Origin: Teredinibacter franksiae
GTDB lineage: Bacteria; Pseudomonadota; Gammaproteobacteria; Pseudomonadales; Cellvibrionaceae
Reading direction: 5' to 3'
DNA length: 64,000 nucleotides
Assembly: GCF_014218805.1 (NCBI RefSeq)
Contig: NZ_JACJUV010000001.1
Span: forward strand, 2,802,501-2,866,500
Made by a program: the position numbers and the translations under genes. Shown in pieces: positions 17,148-26,870 of this stretch; positions within the stretch are counted from its first letter, which is position 1, and every line of letters begins with the position of its first letter. The notes under the pieces are model-generated. The model was not told where the DNA came from. It did not search any database and worked only from the letters and a program-made list of their open reading frames with translations.

Positions 17148-17672
17148 TTATCTTGAGTTTTTAGGTTTAATTTTTAGATGATTATTGCTGTCGCGACTTT
17201 TCTTGATGCGTTCGTTGTGGTTGATGGTGTTTCGTTGTTTGGCCATTCGATCATAAAGTAATACATTCACCGTTGCGGCCAAATTCATGCACCCAATTGT
17301 AGGAATGTAAACAACGCTATCGGCGGCACTGACAAGTGACTGTTGAATTGATCCGTCTTCCGGGCCAAAGATATATAAAGCATTTTCCGGGTGGATGAAT
17401 TCTGGAAGTGAAGTTGCGCCTTCGACCAACTCTACACAGACCAATGTCTGGTTTTCTTTAAGTACCTCCATAAAAGATTCAACCGCCTGGAATTGAATTT
17501 CTTTTTTTACCCTGTTGGTATCTTGATGATATTTTTCGGCGTTCTCGAAGCGCTTTCCGTTGTAGTAAACCGCCGTAGCACCGTAACAGCCCGCCGCGCG
17601 TAGCACTGCGCCCACATTAGAGGGGCTTTTTGGGTTACACAATGCGATCTCTGCATTTCCGCTGTCAATCAA
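17148..17672 (-). CDS. SpoU (TrmH-class) RNA 2'-O-methyltransferase
   Basis: The 174-residue SPOUT protein carries the three SpoU motifs: motif 1 CNPKSPSNVGAVLRAAGCYGA (with its Asn/Arg), motif 2 ALYIFGPEDGSI and motif 3 VVYIPTIGCMNLAATVNVLLY, which form the trefoil-knot AdoMet site. It has no N-terminal RNA-binding extension and a basic C-terminal tail. The size is like TrmL, but the tRNA or rRNA target cannot be decided from sequence. It converges with the FKBP gene. Confidence 0.88.
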   Translation of the reverse strand: MIDSGNAEIALCNPKSPSNVGAVLRAAGCYGATAVYYNGKRFENAEKYHQDTNRVKKEIQFQAVESFMEVLKENQTLVCVELVEGATSLPEFIHPENALYIFGPEDGSIQQSLVSAADSVVYIPTIGCMNLAATVNVLLYDRMAKQRNTINHNERIKKSRDSNNHLKIKPKNSR

Positions 17673-18322
17673 TCTGTATTCCTTGTTAGTTATTGTTGGG
17701 CCGCCGCCTATGGATTATAGGCTAGAGGAGCCTAGATAAAGTTGGCCAAAAAATATGTAACTTGCCACAGCAAGCAAACCCATTATAGGCCAATTGTTTG
17801 TAGCAGAGGGCACTTTCAAATTGATGATGTGGTCTCGCTAAGTGTGCACTAGCCTGACGTTTAAACTTTGGGCTATTTTAATATGGTGTGTTGCACTGGG
17901 CGTAGGGTAATATGATGTAGAAGCGTGCGCTGTAGGGGGGCAATGCGTCTGCGTGAGCTAAGTCGGGTTTGAGGTGGCATGCAGCGATTTTTTTCAGAAT
18001 CACACTCCAGCTAAGGCGTTAATGGATAACCGCATTATACGTAAGAATGGCTTAGAGTTAGCGGCCAAATAATTGCAGATTTGGGAATGTAGAGGTTTAG
18101 AGGTATAGAGGTTTAGAGGTATAAAGGGGCAGCCGTTAAATCAGACTTTAATGGATCACAGCGGGATGAGTGGCGTGTTTCAGCTCTGAAGTTGTAACGT
18201 TGAGTCGGTGTAAAGTTAAGTCGGTGTTGTTCGGTCTATTTGAGCGTTAGAAATAAATTGGCGTAGGGGCGTGTATGTTGACTGCGCTATGTGTATAAAT
18301 AATGAGTAGAGGTAATTAAATA
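17673..18322. other. 650-bp intergenic region with a short tandem repeat
   Basis: No gene was recognised. AGAGGTTTAGAGGTAT occurs twice in tandem at 18091-18106 and 18107-18122. The rest shows no strong palindrome or open frame. Confidence 0.6.
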
Positions 18323-18541
18323 GTGAAGGAAGTAGAAATTACAAAAGAGCCTGTTGAACTCTACAAAATATTAAAGTTCGAAGGCATTGTAAGTAGTGGC
18401 GGTGAGGCAAAATCTGTAATCGATGACGGTCAGGTTTTGGTCAATGGGGCGGTGGAAAAAAGAAAGCGAAAGAAAATTATTGCAGGTGACGTGATTGAAT
18501 ACCTGGATAATAAAATAAAAATTAAACTGGCATTGGTATGA
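18323..18541 (+). CDS. S4-domain RNA-binding protein (YbcJ-like)
   Basis: The 72-residue protein is essentially one S4 domain: LYKILKFEGIVSSGGEAKSV, IDDGQVLVNGAVEKRKRKKI and AGDVIEY are the classic helix-loop-strand pattern. The start is GTG 18323 behind GAGGTAATT. It should bind structured RNA; YbcJ-type proteins have no firmly assigned target. Confidence 0.88.
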   Translation: MKEVEITKEPVELYKILKFEGIVSSGGEAKSVIDDGQVLVNGAVEKRKRKKIIAGDVIEYLDNKIKIKLALV

Positions 18542-18759
18542 AATACTAATTTCTAAATTAACGCCAGAAATGATAACTGTACAGAGCAGGGAGGGGGTAA
18601 AGAGTTTCGTCAGACTTTACTATTTTGGTCTGCGTACGCTTTATATTAGATATTAAAGCCTTACCGTCAGCCTGTCTGCGAATACTTCCTTACGCATGAA
18701 GCCTGCGTATAGCAAGAGACCAAAAGTTGTTTATGACGACGGTGGCCTAAACGCTAATC

Positions 18760-20529
18760 CTAAAAATCTGCACAATTTTTCTGGCGCCCGCAAGTATAGT
18801 AACTTTGCCACATGTCGATAGCGGAACTTGGTACGTAGCTAAGATTAAAGCTTTTCAGCGCACTACTATTTTCGGTGCAGTAAGCATAGGCGCTGGTGGT
18901 ATCGCCGTTTGCAAAGGATCTATCCATATAGTCAAAAAAGTGAGAAAAATTAGCAGGCCAGTGCTCATATGCCGCAGGGAAAGATAAAACAGCCATGGTT
19001 TCACCTACCATGCCGCCGGTAACGATAGGCTGGTACTGACTTCCGCATGTAGATACAGCGTTACCACTCCCATCTCGCCAACCTTGAGGATCAGCGGCTG
19101 TTTTATTTGTCGCAGAAACCGTGTAAGCCGCTGAACTTAACGCGCCAAACAGGGGTTCGTTCCGCCCAGCTGGATTAGGGGGTTGTATCATCATGCTTTC
19201 ACCAAAACACTGATTACCGAGAAAGCTCGACATCACAGTGTTAATGTTCGCTAGCCAATCAGATTTTTCGATTAAACTTAAGCCGATAATGGTCATGCCC
19301 AGCCGACCTTGCCCAAAGCCGCCATTGGCTATCCAAGCACCGCAGAGTTCGTTTGAAGAACCTTTGTTACCTCCTTCGGAAAAAATGGCGTACAGGTCAA
19401 TCGCCTGTTGCGAAATTGCTTTCGCCGCCTTTAATCGTAATGCGGCCTCGTTTTTATCGCCCGGTTCTGTCGCTGTTCGCATAACCGCATCCCACTGTGT
19501 TTGCAGCCAATAACCAGGGTAACCCCTGCTGCCGTTTACATTTGCTTCGCCGTAGTGGGACTCTCTAGCGTTCAAATTTTTATTAGCATTGGCTATACGT
19601 GAGAAACGGACTGTATTATACGCATTCTTAAAACTCATCATATTGGCGACAGGTGCTAAATTGGGGAGGAGGTTTTCGTTAAATGCCGAAGCGTCCACCA
19701 TGGGCCTGGTATCACCAAAGAACGGCGGCGCAAATACATCTCCCGGCGGAGCCGATAATAGCGTAAGGCTGAAAATGCCTTCTTCACACATGCGATGGGT
19801 ATTGCTGCACTTACGGGAGGGGTCAGTTGCCTGGTCGATAATAGCGTTTTGCAGATGACTCACGCCTTTAAATATCGTATGAGTGCCAATGTTCCGATTA
19901 TTTTTCGGAAATGCTGAAGTGTCAAAATTATGGGGTGTTTCTAGTGCGTAGGTTTCATTGAATGAACGGCCACTTCCTGTAAAGGGGAAGCCTCCAAAAT
20001 CCATGGTATTAATATTATCCATTAATCCGTTTACGGTGGTTGCGCCAATACCGGATTTTAACGGGTAGGTATTTACCAATTGCAATGATCCATTTTCTAT
20101 AAGAGGCGCTGCCCAGTAACGACCACTGGTAAATTGGCCGCACGCAACGGTATTCTCAAATTCAAACGAGATTCTTTTGGTTTCATCAGCAAACTCATAC
20201 CCAATCGTTAATTCATCCGAGTTACAGGGATTTTCAGGATCAACAGAGCCACAGTCACAGTTATCTCCGCCAGTGATTGAACTTGAAGTACTGGAGCTTG
20301 AGATACTTATACTCGACGTACTAAAGCTTGAAGCGCTAGAATTTGAAGTACTGGAGCTGGACGCATTTCCATTCGCAGTATTTGAGCTTGAGGAACTCCC
20401 GCTGGCATCGTTATTCGCGTTGCTATTATCACTAGCTCCGCCACACGCAGCGACGTTAATGGCCACATAGAAAACCAAAAGATACCGGGTACAAGAGTTC
20501 GTTTGAAAGGTTATCTTTTTGATGCTCAT
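18760..20529 (-). CDS. Polyserine-linker secreted lipoprotein of unknown function
   Basis: From ATG 20529 (preceded by AAGGGCG) the protein has 589 residues. A lipoprotein signal ends NVAACGG. A 60-residue low-complexity Ser/Asn/Thr linker follows, of the kind used by secreted polysaccharide-acting enzymes in Cellvibrionaceae. Then comes CDCGSVDPENPCNSDELTIGYEF and a large C-terminal domain of about 480 residues with many cysteines and aromatic clusters. Helical repeats such as ALRLKAAKAISQQAIDLYAIF and motifs YPGYWLQTQWDAVMRT and GGFGQGRLGMTIIGLSLI recall (alpha/alpha)-barrel lyases and hydrolases, but no family was identified. A surface enzyme or sugar-binding protein is plausible. Confidence 0.8.
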   Translation of the reverse strand: MSIKKITFQTNSCTRYLLVFYVAINVAACGGASDNSNANNDASGSSSSSNTANGNASSSSTSNSSASSFSTSSISISSSSTSSSITGGDNCDCGSVDPENPCNSDELTIGYEFADETKRISFEFENTVACGQFTSGRYWAAPLIENGSLQLVNTYPLKSGIGATTVNGLMDNINTMDFGGFPFTGSGRSFNETYALETPHNFDTSAFPKNNRNIGTHTIFKGVSHLQNAIIDQATDPSRKCSNTHRMCEEGIFSLTLLSAPPGDVFAPPFFGDTRPMVDASAFNENLLPNLAPVANMMSFKNAYNTVRFSRIANANKNLNARESHYGEANVNGSRGYPGYWLQTQWDAVMRTATEPGDKNEAALRLKAAKAISQQAIDLYAIFSEGGNKGSSNELCGAWIANGGFGQGRLGMTIIGLSLIEKSDWLANINTVMSSFLGNQCFGESMMIQPPNPAGRNEPLFGALSSAAYTVSATNKTAADPQGWRDGSGNAVSTCGSQYQPIVTGGMVGETMAVLSFPAAYEHWPANFSHFFDYMDRSFANGDTTSAYAYCTENSSALKSFNLSYVPSSAIDMWQSYYTCGRQKNCADF

Positions 20530-21427
20530 AATCCACGCCCTTAATAGTCGAATTAGGAAATACAATTAATAGCGGTGCCCTTAATCGAGACATGCGTTCG
20601 ATAAACGGATATTCTACGCACAAATTCATTCTAAGAGATACACCCAATACGTAAATGTGCGTGTCCCTTGTTAATGCGCCTTACTAATGCGATTTAACTA
20701 TTTATGGATGGGAGGTTGAATGTAGGTGCAGGTGTAACCGGGCTGGAGGTGCTTGAACTCCAGCCTTAGGTCAAACGCCAGCATAGCACCCGTATCAACG
20801 GCGTCGTGAACTAAAAGGGTATGATGCATATCAATTAACGATTGCCACAAAAACCATAATCTACGAGGTTAATCGGCTAATATTGGGTGGTTAGTCCCAT
20901 TAAAGTTGTATTGGGATAGCCTCTCTACGGGTAAGATTACGAGTTGAACCGGCGATAATTCATTTATGGGGAAGGCTTTCACAGCAATGAGTATTGATCG
21001 GTGTTTTCGTTTGGTTTGCCATGCCATTCGCATTCCTAGAAATTTTTCTTCGCGTATGAACCGCATATAAAACCGAAGGCGAAAAGCAATAACGAGAGGA
21101 AACCAATAGCTAGTTAGAGGGTAGAGTTTAATACGTTATGTGGTTATCAAGAATAACCATTAAGGGATAAAGAGACTCTTTTTATTGCGAATAGCGCTAA
21201 GAATGTTAGCGGTTATTGCCGTTGGCGCAGGGCCCCGGGTAAACAGAATAAATTATTAATCACGACAAGACGCTAATAGAAGTCTACAGGATGTATTTGC
21301 ATCTTGTCTTGGGTAGATAAATCATGAATATGATACATTTTCTGTTTTTCATTTTCTTACAATGGGAGGGCCTGTGTATACGGCTACAGTGTATCAGCGA
21401 ATCGCGGCATTCATGGGAAGGCAATGT
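20530..21427. other. 900-bp intergenic region
   Basis: Between the divergent polyserine lipoprotein and the DUF3465 gene. It should contain the promoters of both. A 65-codon minus-strand frame at 20869-21066 lacks family resemblance and a ribosome site. Confidence 0.5.
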
Positions 21428-21825
21428 ATGAAAATAAGCTTCCTAATGTTGTTCGCAATTATTCAATGCTTTACCGCATTGTGCTGGGCCAATGATGACA
21501 CAATTGAAGCGCTGTATAAAAATCATCAGAGTGATGTTCAGGTATTTGGAAGAGGCTCGGTAGTAAAAAAATATTACGCGACGATGTGAAAGGTAGTCGG
21601 CATCAGAAATTCATTCTACGCCTAGACAGCGGTCATACACTACTAGTCGCCCATAATATCGATTTGGCTCCTCGGCTAGATTCGTTAGCCGAGTTAGATT
21701 TAGTTAAGTTTTATGGGGAGTACGAGTGGAATTTGAAAGGTGGTGTAATCCATTGGACTCACCACGACCAAAATAATAGGCATATGGCGGGTGGGCTGCG
21801 GCACAAGGGTAGAAAGTGCGACTAA
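21428..21825 (+). pseudogene. DUF3465-family secreted protein, interrupted by a single-base frameshift
   Basis: Translation from ATG 21428 (behind GGAAGG) gives a signal peptide (MKISFLMLFAIIQCFTALCWA) and the start of a DUF3465 domain (DVQVFGRGSVVKK). The frame then runs into TGA at 21587. The remaining domain continues in the -1 frame: KGSRHQKFILRLDSGHTLLVAHNIDLAPRL, VKFYGEYEWNLKGGVIHWTHHD. The junction is a run of seven A's at about 21566-21572. Adding one A, or slipping back one base on A AAA AAA, restores one continuous protein of about 132 residues. It may be an assembly error, a real null allele or programmed frameshifting. Confidence 0.75.
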
Positions 21826-21891
21826 TTTTTTTAGCGGTGCGAGTTTTAGCCGAAGTTCGGCTGCCCTGTAGTCGCTATGGGTAAGGCGGGA

Positions 21892-22410
21892 ATGTGTGTA
21901 AAATTAGAGTTGGCCAATTCAGCTGATGCTCAAGCAATAGACGATTTACTTAACCTTGCTTATCGAGGAGGTAAGGGCTGGACTACTGAATCTGCTTTTG
22001 TTGAGGGTAATCGTTCTGTTGTATCGGATGTCAAGCTGTCCATTGAAGCGTCGCTTTTTTTTGTGGTTAAAAATCAGAATGAAATAGTGGGTTGTATCTG
22101 TCTAGATCAAAAGGATGGCGATGTTTACATCGGTTCGTTTGCTGTGCATCCGGATCATCAGTCAATTGGGCTTGGTGCGTCCATATTAAAGGCGGCAGAG
22201 CGTTATGCTATTGATAGATTGAAGCCTACTAGGTTTATTATGCTAGTGGTTTCAGTACGTACGGAGTTAATTGCTTTCTATACACGTCTGGGATACGAGC
22301 AAACGGGTGATACATTGGAATATCCTCTGCATTTGAACGTTGGAGCGCCAAGATGTGCCGGATTAACTCTCGTTCAGCTTTGCAAAAAGTGGAATACCTA
22401 TTCCCAATAG
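21892..22410 (+). CDS. GNAT-family N-acetyltransferase
   Basis: The 172-residue protein (172 from ATG 21892, which follows AAGGCGGGA; a start at 21877 is also possible) shows the GNAT core. It runs from the N-terminal LANSADAQAIDDLLNLAY to the strand pair VGCICLDQ and DVYIGSFAVHPDHQSIGLGASILKAAERYA, which includes motif A for acetyl-CoA, and ends with the motif-B-like AFYTRLGYEQTG. The substrate is unknown. No linked operon genes. Confidence 0.88.
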   Translation: MCVKLELANSADAQAIDDLLNLAYRGGKGWTTESAFVEGNRSVVSDVKLSIEASLFFVVKNQNEIVGCICLDQKDGDVYIGSFAVHPDHQSIGLGASILKAAERYAIDRLKPTRFIMLVVSVRTELIAFYTRLGYEQTGDTLEYPLHLNVGAPRCAGLTLVQLCKKWNTYSQ

Positions 22411-22576
22411 TAACCATGGTATTCGACTATTACCTGACTTGGGCTGAATAGACGCTCTGTGTTACCGTCTAAAGGCTAAAAGGGTGCTGGTTAACATCGG
22501 TATATTCACTGATTAGGGTGGGGGTAACACGTTAGTCAAATGTTCGTTTAGGTTTGGCAGCCACAAGGGGCTCATT

Positions 22577-22861
22577 ATGAATGTGGATAAAGCAAAAAAA
22601 CGTATCGCTAAACAGGTGAAAAAGGGCTTCAATGGCTACCCTAAAATCTCAATCGAGTATTTTGGGGTGTCGCACGATATTGCAGTAGAGGTCGTTATTT
22701 CATTCATTTTGGAAGAGGGTGTTGAGCCCCAAGAACAAAAATTTGTAAGTGAAAATGATGTCCGTGAAGACGAAACCATACAATCCACTTTGGTGAAAAT
22801 AATTGAACGAGCTAATGCTTCTACTGTGGAGGAAGTCGATGGCGTTTCGTTTGTTAAGTGA
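22577..22861 (+). CDS. Conserved small hypothetical protein
   Basis: The 94-residue protein has no named family that I can assign. It begins with a basic segment (MNVDKAKKRIAKQVKKGFNGYP), then has beta/alpha character (ISIEYFGVSHDIAVEVVISFILEEG) and a C-terminal acidic helix (DETIQSTLVKIIERANASTVEEVDG). Similar short proteins are common in gammaproteobacteria. The codon pattern and reading frame are those of a real gene. Confidence 0.65.
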   Translation: MNVDKAKKRIAKQVKKGFNGYPKISIEYFGVSHDIAVEVVISFILEEGVEPQEQKFVSENDVREDETIQSTLVKIIERANASTVEEVDGVSFVK

Positions 22862-23162
22862 GCGTGTCGCTTAGTTTTTACGAAAGTAATATTAGAAATA
22901 CTCTTTAGTTATTAATGGTATCATCAATAAAAATAGTAACTTATTTTTTCGATAAAAATCAGTCGACGCTAAGATTTTTTTGATTAATTTTTGGTTGGTT
23001 TGGCAATCAAACGTACTAGAGATATAGTCTGTAAGGGTATGTTAGGAAGTATAGGTGAGAAGAGTAATTTACGAAGTGAAAGAGTAAAAAAAAGTAACAT
23101 AAAATCTATACTTGTTTGAACGAAAATGGGTAATGAAATTAGAAGTTCCCTAGGAGATATAG

Positions 23163-23891
23163 ATGCCAGAACCAAAACGAATTGCACTTTTAATAGATTG
23201 TGACAACGTAAGCCATAATTCAATTGAAGGTGTGTTGGAAGAGCTCGCCAAATACGGGATGGTTAACGTGCGCCATGCGCATGGTGATTGGAATAGCCCG
23301 TCTTTGTCCGGTTGGGTTGATCGCCTGCATCCACATGCAATAAGGCCGATGCAACAATTTGCGTATACGAAAGGAAAAAACGCAACTGATTCGGCAATGA
23401 TCATTGATGCAATGGATCTTCTATACAGTAAAAATATTGATGCGTTTGCGCTAATGACCAGCGACAGCGACTTTACGCCACTCGTATTACGGATTCTTGA
23501 AAGTGGCTTGCCTGTGTATGGATTCGGAGAAAAGAAAACGCCTAAACCTTTTGTTGATGCGTGTTCACCTTTTATCTACACAGAAAATCTAGTAGTAGAG
23601 GCAGATGAAAAACCAAACGCCGTTGCAACTAGAAAAGCTAAAGGCAGGAATAAGTTGCGAGGCGACACATCGCTTGTTAAATTAATTCGAACAGCCATTG
23701 AGCAAACCTCTGAGGATGACGGTTGGGCGCATATGAGTAAGGTAGGGCACTATATTTCAAATAACAGTTCCTTCTCTGCCATCAATTATGGTTACAAAAA
23801 ATTGGGCGATCTAATTCGAGCTACTGAGCTTTTCGAGGTTGAAATGAGAAATGACGGTAAAGCCATGTATATAAAAGACGCTCGAAAATAA
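23163..23891 (+). CDS. NYN-domain (LabA/DUF88) putative RNase with C-terminal LOTUS/OST-HTH domain
   Basis: The 242-residue protein starts with the NYN PIN-like nuclease fold. The acidic metal-binding residues are visible in IALLIDCDNVSHNSI (D12, D14), GKNATDSAMIIDAMDLLY (D78, D84, D87) and FALMTSDSDFTPLVLRI (D101, D103). A linker leads to an OST-HTH/LOTUS domain (about 163-240; SLVKLIRTAIEQTSEDDGWAHMS, YGYKKLGDLIRATELFEVE). These proteins are thought to act on RNA; the target is unknown. Confidence 0.9.
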   Translation: MPEPKRIALLIDCDNVSHNSIEGVLEELAKYGMVNVRHAHGDWNSPSLSGWVDRLHPHAIRPMQQFAYTKGKNATDSAMIIDAMDLLYSKNIDAFALMTSDSDFTPLVLRILESGLPVYGFGEKKTPKPFVDACSPFIYTENLVVEADEKPNAVATRKAKGRNKLRGDTSLVKLIRTAIEQTSEDDGWAHMSKVGHYISNNSSFSAINYGYKKLGDLIRATELFEVEMRNDGKAMYIKDARK

Positions 23892-23912
23892 GTGCAATAT
23901 GAAGATGGATAG

Positions 23913-24309
23913 ATGATGAAGTATGTGATTGTATTGTGTTACTTACTTTCAGCCTGTGCCAGTACGCCAATTGGCTACCGTTACAACGCCGGGTAGCGCG
24001 AAAGCACTGAATTCCGGATACCGTGCGTGGGTGGAGTTGGTTTGGGATGAAGGTGAGAAGGAGGTTACGGGAAGGAAACCATTTTTTGATAGGCCTATTG
24101 CTGAAATATCGTCGGTAGGCGGTAAATATACGTTTAAAGGCTCTTGCAATAATGGCACCATCGTTTTTGAGCCTGAAGCTGTATTTGATTTGGCGCCGGG
24201 GAAAAAATATCAATTAGTTTGTGTGGTGGGAAAGGGTAAAAACATTGTAGGCATGTCTATTGACGCTTATGCGAGCATAAAAATTAAAGAAATCAATAAA
24301 ATCAAATAG
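23913..24309 (+). pseudogene. Small lipoprotein gene with a single-base frameshift
   Basis: ATG 23913 or 23916 opens a lipoprotein signal, MMKYVIVLCYLLSACASTP (lipobox LSAC), that ends at TAG 23994. Skipping one base there gives YNAG-SAKALNSGYRAWVELVWDEG and an open frame to 24309 with a C-terminal KGSCNNGTIVFEPEAVFDLAPG. The intact product would be about 131 residues. Without the correction the downstream frame has only a TTG start at 23929 and lacks the signal. The family is not recognised. It follows the NYN gene by 21 bp. Confidence 0.55.
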
Positions 24310-24345
24310 TGTTAAAAAGCTCCCGTGAGTTTAATTTATTTGGCG

Positions 24346-25347
24346 CTACTTCTTCGCTACAGAGTTTCGCTCTACCAATGTTGGCATAAATAAATGTGTT
24401 TGCGAAGAAACTTTATTGTCGCCAGTGCTTAAGTTGATGGCTAAGTTAGCTGCATAGTTGGCCATCTCTTCTACCGGGTAATCCATGGTGGTTAACTTGG
24501 GGCGGCAGGCAGTGGAAACATAGAGGTTGTCGAAACCTACTACGGAAACGTCTTCGGGTACGCGTAGGCCCGCGTCTTGTAGGGCGTTAAGCGCACCTAC
24601 GGCCATTAAATCATTGTATGCCACTACCGCAGAAAATTTAACACCTTTTTCCAGCAGCGCTGTTACTGCTTCTTCGCCACCGCGCATATTGGCAGTAGAT
24701 TCCACAATGGCTTCGGGATTAAGGCTTAGGCCACGTTTTTCTATGGCGGCACGCACACCGTTTAAGCGAAATTCTGGGTCGTTGTTTTGATAAACACTGG
24801 TTACAACGGCAATATCGCGGTGGCCTTTGTCTAAAAGATGATCGGCAACTTTTTGCGCACCGGCTTCGTTGTCTAACCATACGCAGCGATTGGCTAGCTC
24901 GGGGATAAAGCGGTTTACGATCACTAAGCCGGGAATTTCATCGGCGAGTTTTTTTAGTGTTTTTTCATCGGAATATTCGCTGTGCAAAATAATGGCACTA
25001 CAGCTGTGTTCGCGTAGGCTTTCGATAGCTTCCAGTTCAGTTTTTGTTTCGTAAAGCGAGTTGCTCATTAGCAGTTTGTATTTTTGTTCGCGTGCGGCTT
25101 TTTCTACGCCAGCAGCAAGGCAACCAAAAAATGTCATGGATAGCCGTGGTGTTACTACGCCTATGGTGTTGCTGGTTTTACTTACCAGCGCGCGGGCGTT
25201 GGTGTTGGGTCGGTAGCCGAGCTCTTTGATAACCTTTTGCACGCGCGCGCGGCAGGCATCGCCAACCTGGCCGCCGTTGTGAACGACACGTGAAACTGTT
25301 GCGGTAGATACGCCAGCAACGCGTGCGACGTCTTTAATGGTTGCCAT
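24346..25347 (-). CDS. LacI/GalR-family regulator of the galactan locus
   Basis: The 333-residue regulator, from ATG 25347 with AGGACAG upstream, has the LacI headpiece (MATIKDVARVAGVSTATVSRVV) and hinge (NTNARALVSKTSNTIGVV). Its type-1 periplasmic-binding-protein core has YNDLMAVGALNALQDAGLRVPEDVSVVGFDN. It is the last gene of the minus-strand galactan locus, 38 bp after the transporter. It probably senses a galactose-containing inducer and controls the locus. Confidence 0.93.
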   Translation of the reverse strand: MATIKDVARVAGVSTATVSRVVHNGGQVGDACRARVQKVIKELGYRPNTNARALVSKTSNTIGVVTPRLSMTFFGCLAAGVEKAAREQKYKLLMSNSLYETKTELEAIESLREHSCSAIILHSEYSDEKTLKKLADEIPGLVIVNRFIPELANRCVWLDNEAGAQKVADHLLDKGHRDIAVVTSVYQNNDPEFRLNGVRAAIEKRGLSLNPEAIVESTANMRGGEEAVTALLEKGVKFSAVVAYNDLMAVGALNALQDAGLRVPEDVSVVGFDNLYVSTACRPKLTTMDYPVEEMANYAANLAINLSTGDNKVSSQTHLFMPTLVERNSVAKK

Positions 25348-25385
25348 AGAGCTGTCCTGAATCAATTAGCTTTATAAATTAGTTG

Positions 25386-26771
25386 TTATCGCTGCTGGAG
25401 TGCGGCGAGTACTCCGGGTTTGTGCTGGCGGTAGTAGTAGAGTATCCACAGCGGCAGCAAACTGAACAAAACCGTACCTCCGGCCAGAATTATGCGCATG
25501 TACTGCAAGCTCTCGTGGGCTTGTGCAGCGCCAGCGTGGGCATTGAAGCCCAGTAGGTTCAAACTCAAACCGCTGAACATTAAAGCGAGTACGCTGCTGA
25601 TACTCAATACCCAATTGTAAATGGAGGCATACATGCCTGCGTGGGCGCCTTTCCCTGCTTGCTGGTCTTGATGGCTTAGGTCAGAGACCATCGAGGGTAT
25701 AAGGATAACCATTGCCGTCCAGACGGCACCGCATAATAGCGCGTCGGTGATAATAATCCAGCGCGCGTCGGGTACGAAAATAAACCATTTTGCCAGGCCG
25801 CCGCAGGCGTTAATGAGGTAGATCACTTGCAGTGCTCCCAGCTTCCCCTGCACTGTCGATAGCTTGAGTACCAATGGCACACAGGCAATGCTCACTAGCG
25901 CGTAGGAGGTAGACAGCGTGGCCTTCCATATGGCGCCTTCGGCGATGTTACCTGCGTGCACATAATAAACCAAAAGGTAGTAATCCAATGTGGCGGCGAA
26001 GGCGCTGCCACCCATTTGCAACAGTACCAGCAGCAGTAGCAGCTTCATGGATGGGTTATCAATAACGCTGCGCAGGCTGTCGATAAAGCTAACGCGTGTG
26101 CTCAGGTATTGCGAAGCCGAAACATTTTCCCGAATAATCAGCGCTGGCAACATGCCGCACAGAGCAAAAACCACTACTCCCATACCCCAGCCGATATAGC
26201 GTATACCCAGATAAACACTGCCAAAAACGGCGAGCTGTGCCAGAGGGAATACCCATTGATAGAGCAGTGAACCGCTCTTTAAAAAATAAGTAGCGAAGCC
26301 AATGGCTTGCGTGCGTTCACCAGCATTGTCGCTAAGCTCGTAGGCCAAGCCGTTTAAGGGAACGGTGTAAAAAGCCGTGGCCAGATAGAAGAGTGTGCCG
26401 AATGCAGCGAAATAGAGTAGTTGCGTGGCTTCGGGCCAGTGGGGTGGCACCATCCACAGCAGACCGTAACAGAGCCCCAATACAAGTGCTGCCGTGAAAA
26501 TGAACGGCGATCGTCTTCCCCAGCGGGATTTCAAATTGTCGGACAGGTGGCCAGCAAGTGGGGCAACGGCACTGCCAAATAGCATGGGCAGGGTCATGAC
26601 TAGGCTGAGAAGAAACGGGTCTACCCCTAGGGTCATTTGATAATAGGGGACCGCTAAAATATGCACACCCTGGCCCGTAAAAAACAGGGTGAAAAAGCCA
26701 AATCCGAGGGCGATTTTGTAATGCAGTTTTACGCCGTTGGTATTCGGTGGTAGAGAGCTTGCCGTTAGCAT
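25386..26771 (-). CDS. GPH-family (MFS_2) sugar:cation symporter
   Basis: The 461-residue membrane protein has about 12 hydrophobic segments and the GPH/MelB-like signature GHLSDNLKSRWGRRSPFIF between helices 2 and 3, plus PYYQMTLGVDPFLLSLVM near the N-terminus. It should bring galactose or galacto-oligosaccharides across the inner membrane with a cation. It lies downstream of the GH2 gene and upstream of lacI, 99 bp after GH2, with a hairpin in that gap. Confidence 0.92.
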   Translation of the reverse strand: MLTASSLPPNTNGVKLHYKIALGFGFFTLFFTGQGVHILAVPYYQMTLGVDPFLLSLVMTLPMLFGSAVAPLAGHLSDNLKSRWGRRSPFIFTAALVLGLCYGLLWMVPPHWPEATQLLYFAAFGTLFYLATAFYTVPLNGLAYELSDNAGERTQAIGFATYFLKSGSLLYQWVFPLAQLAVFGSVYLGIRYIGWGMGVVVFALCGMLPALIIRENVSASQYLSTRVSFIDSLRSVIDNPSMKLLLLLVLLQMGGSAFAATLDYYLLVYYVHAGNIAEGAIWKATLSTSYALVSIACVPLVLKLSTVQGKLGALQVIYLINACGGLAKWFIFVPDARWIIITDALLCGAVWTAMVILIPSMVSDLSHQDQQAGKGAHAGMYASIYNWVLSISSVLALMFSGLSLNLLGFNAHAGAAQAHESLQYMRIILAGGTVLFSLLPLWILYYYRQHKPGVLAALQQR

Positions 26772-26812
26772 AGGGCCTGTCAGTTATTGTTATCTGGCCG
26801 CTTTTACAGTAA

Positions 26813-26856
26813 CTGCGCTATCAGTTTTGGCAGTAATGGCAGTACTGATAGCGCAG
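26813..26856 (-). promoter_or_regulatory. Perfect 12-bp inverted repeat between GH2 and transporter genes
   Basis: CTGCGCTATCAG (26813-26824) and CTGATAGCGCAG (26845-26856) are exact complements around a 20-base loop. There is no T-tract. It could be an intra-operon mRNA-stabilising hairpin or weak attenuator that sets different enzyme and transporter levels. Confidence 0.5.
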
Positions 26857-26870
26857 GTTTGTTTAACAGC

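Noticed and set aside
18091..18122. Possible CRISPR-like repeat (AGAGGTTTAGAGGTAT twice)
   Set aside because: Only two abutting copies with no spacers; a simple tandem duplication.
20177..20470. Plus-strand Leu/Glu-rich ORF
   Set aside because: Antisense shadow of the polyserine linker in the lipoprotein gene.
20869..21066. 65-codon minus-strand ORF
   Set aside because: No ribosome site, no recognised family, and lies in a region likely to hold promoters.
23949..24213. Overlapping minus-strand ORFs at the small lipoprotein gene
   Set aside because: The plus-strand lipoprotein signal and domain give a coherent protein once one base is corrected; the antisense frames show nothing.
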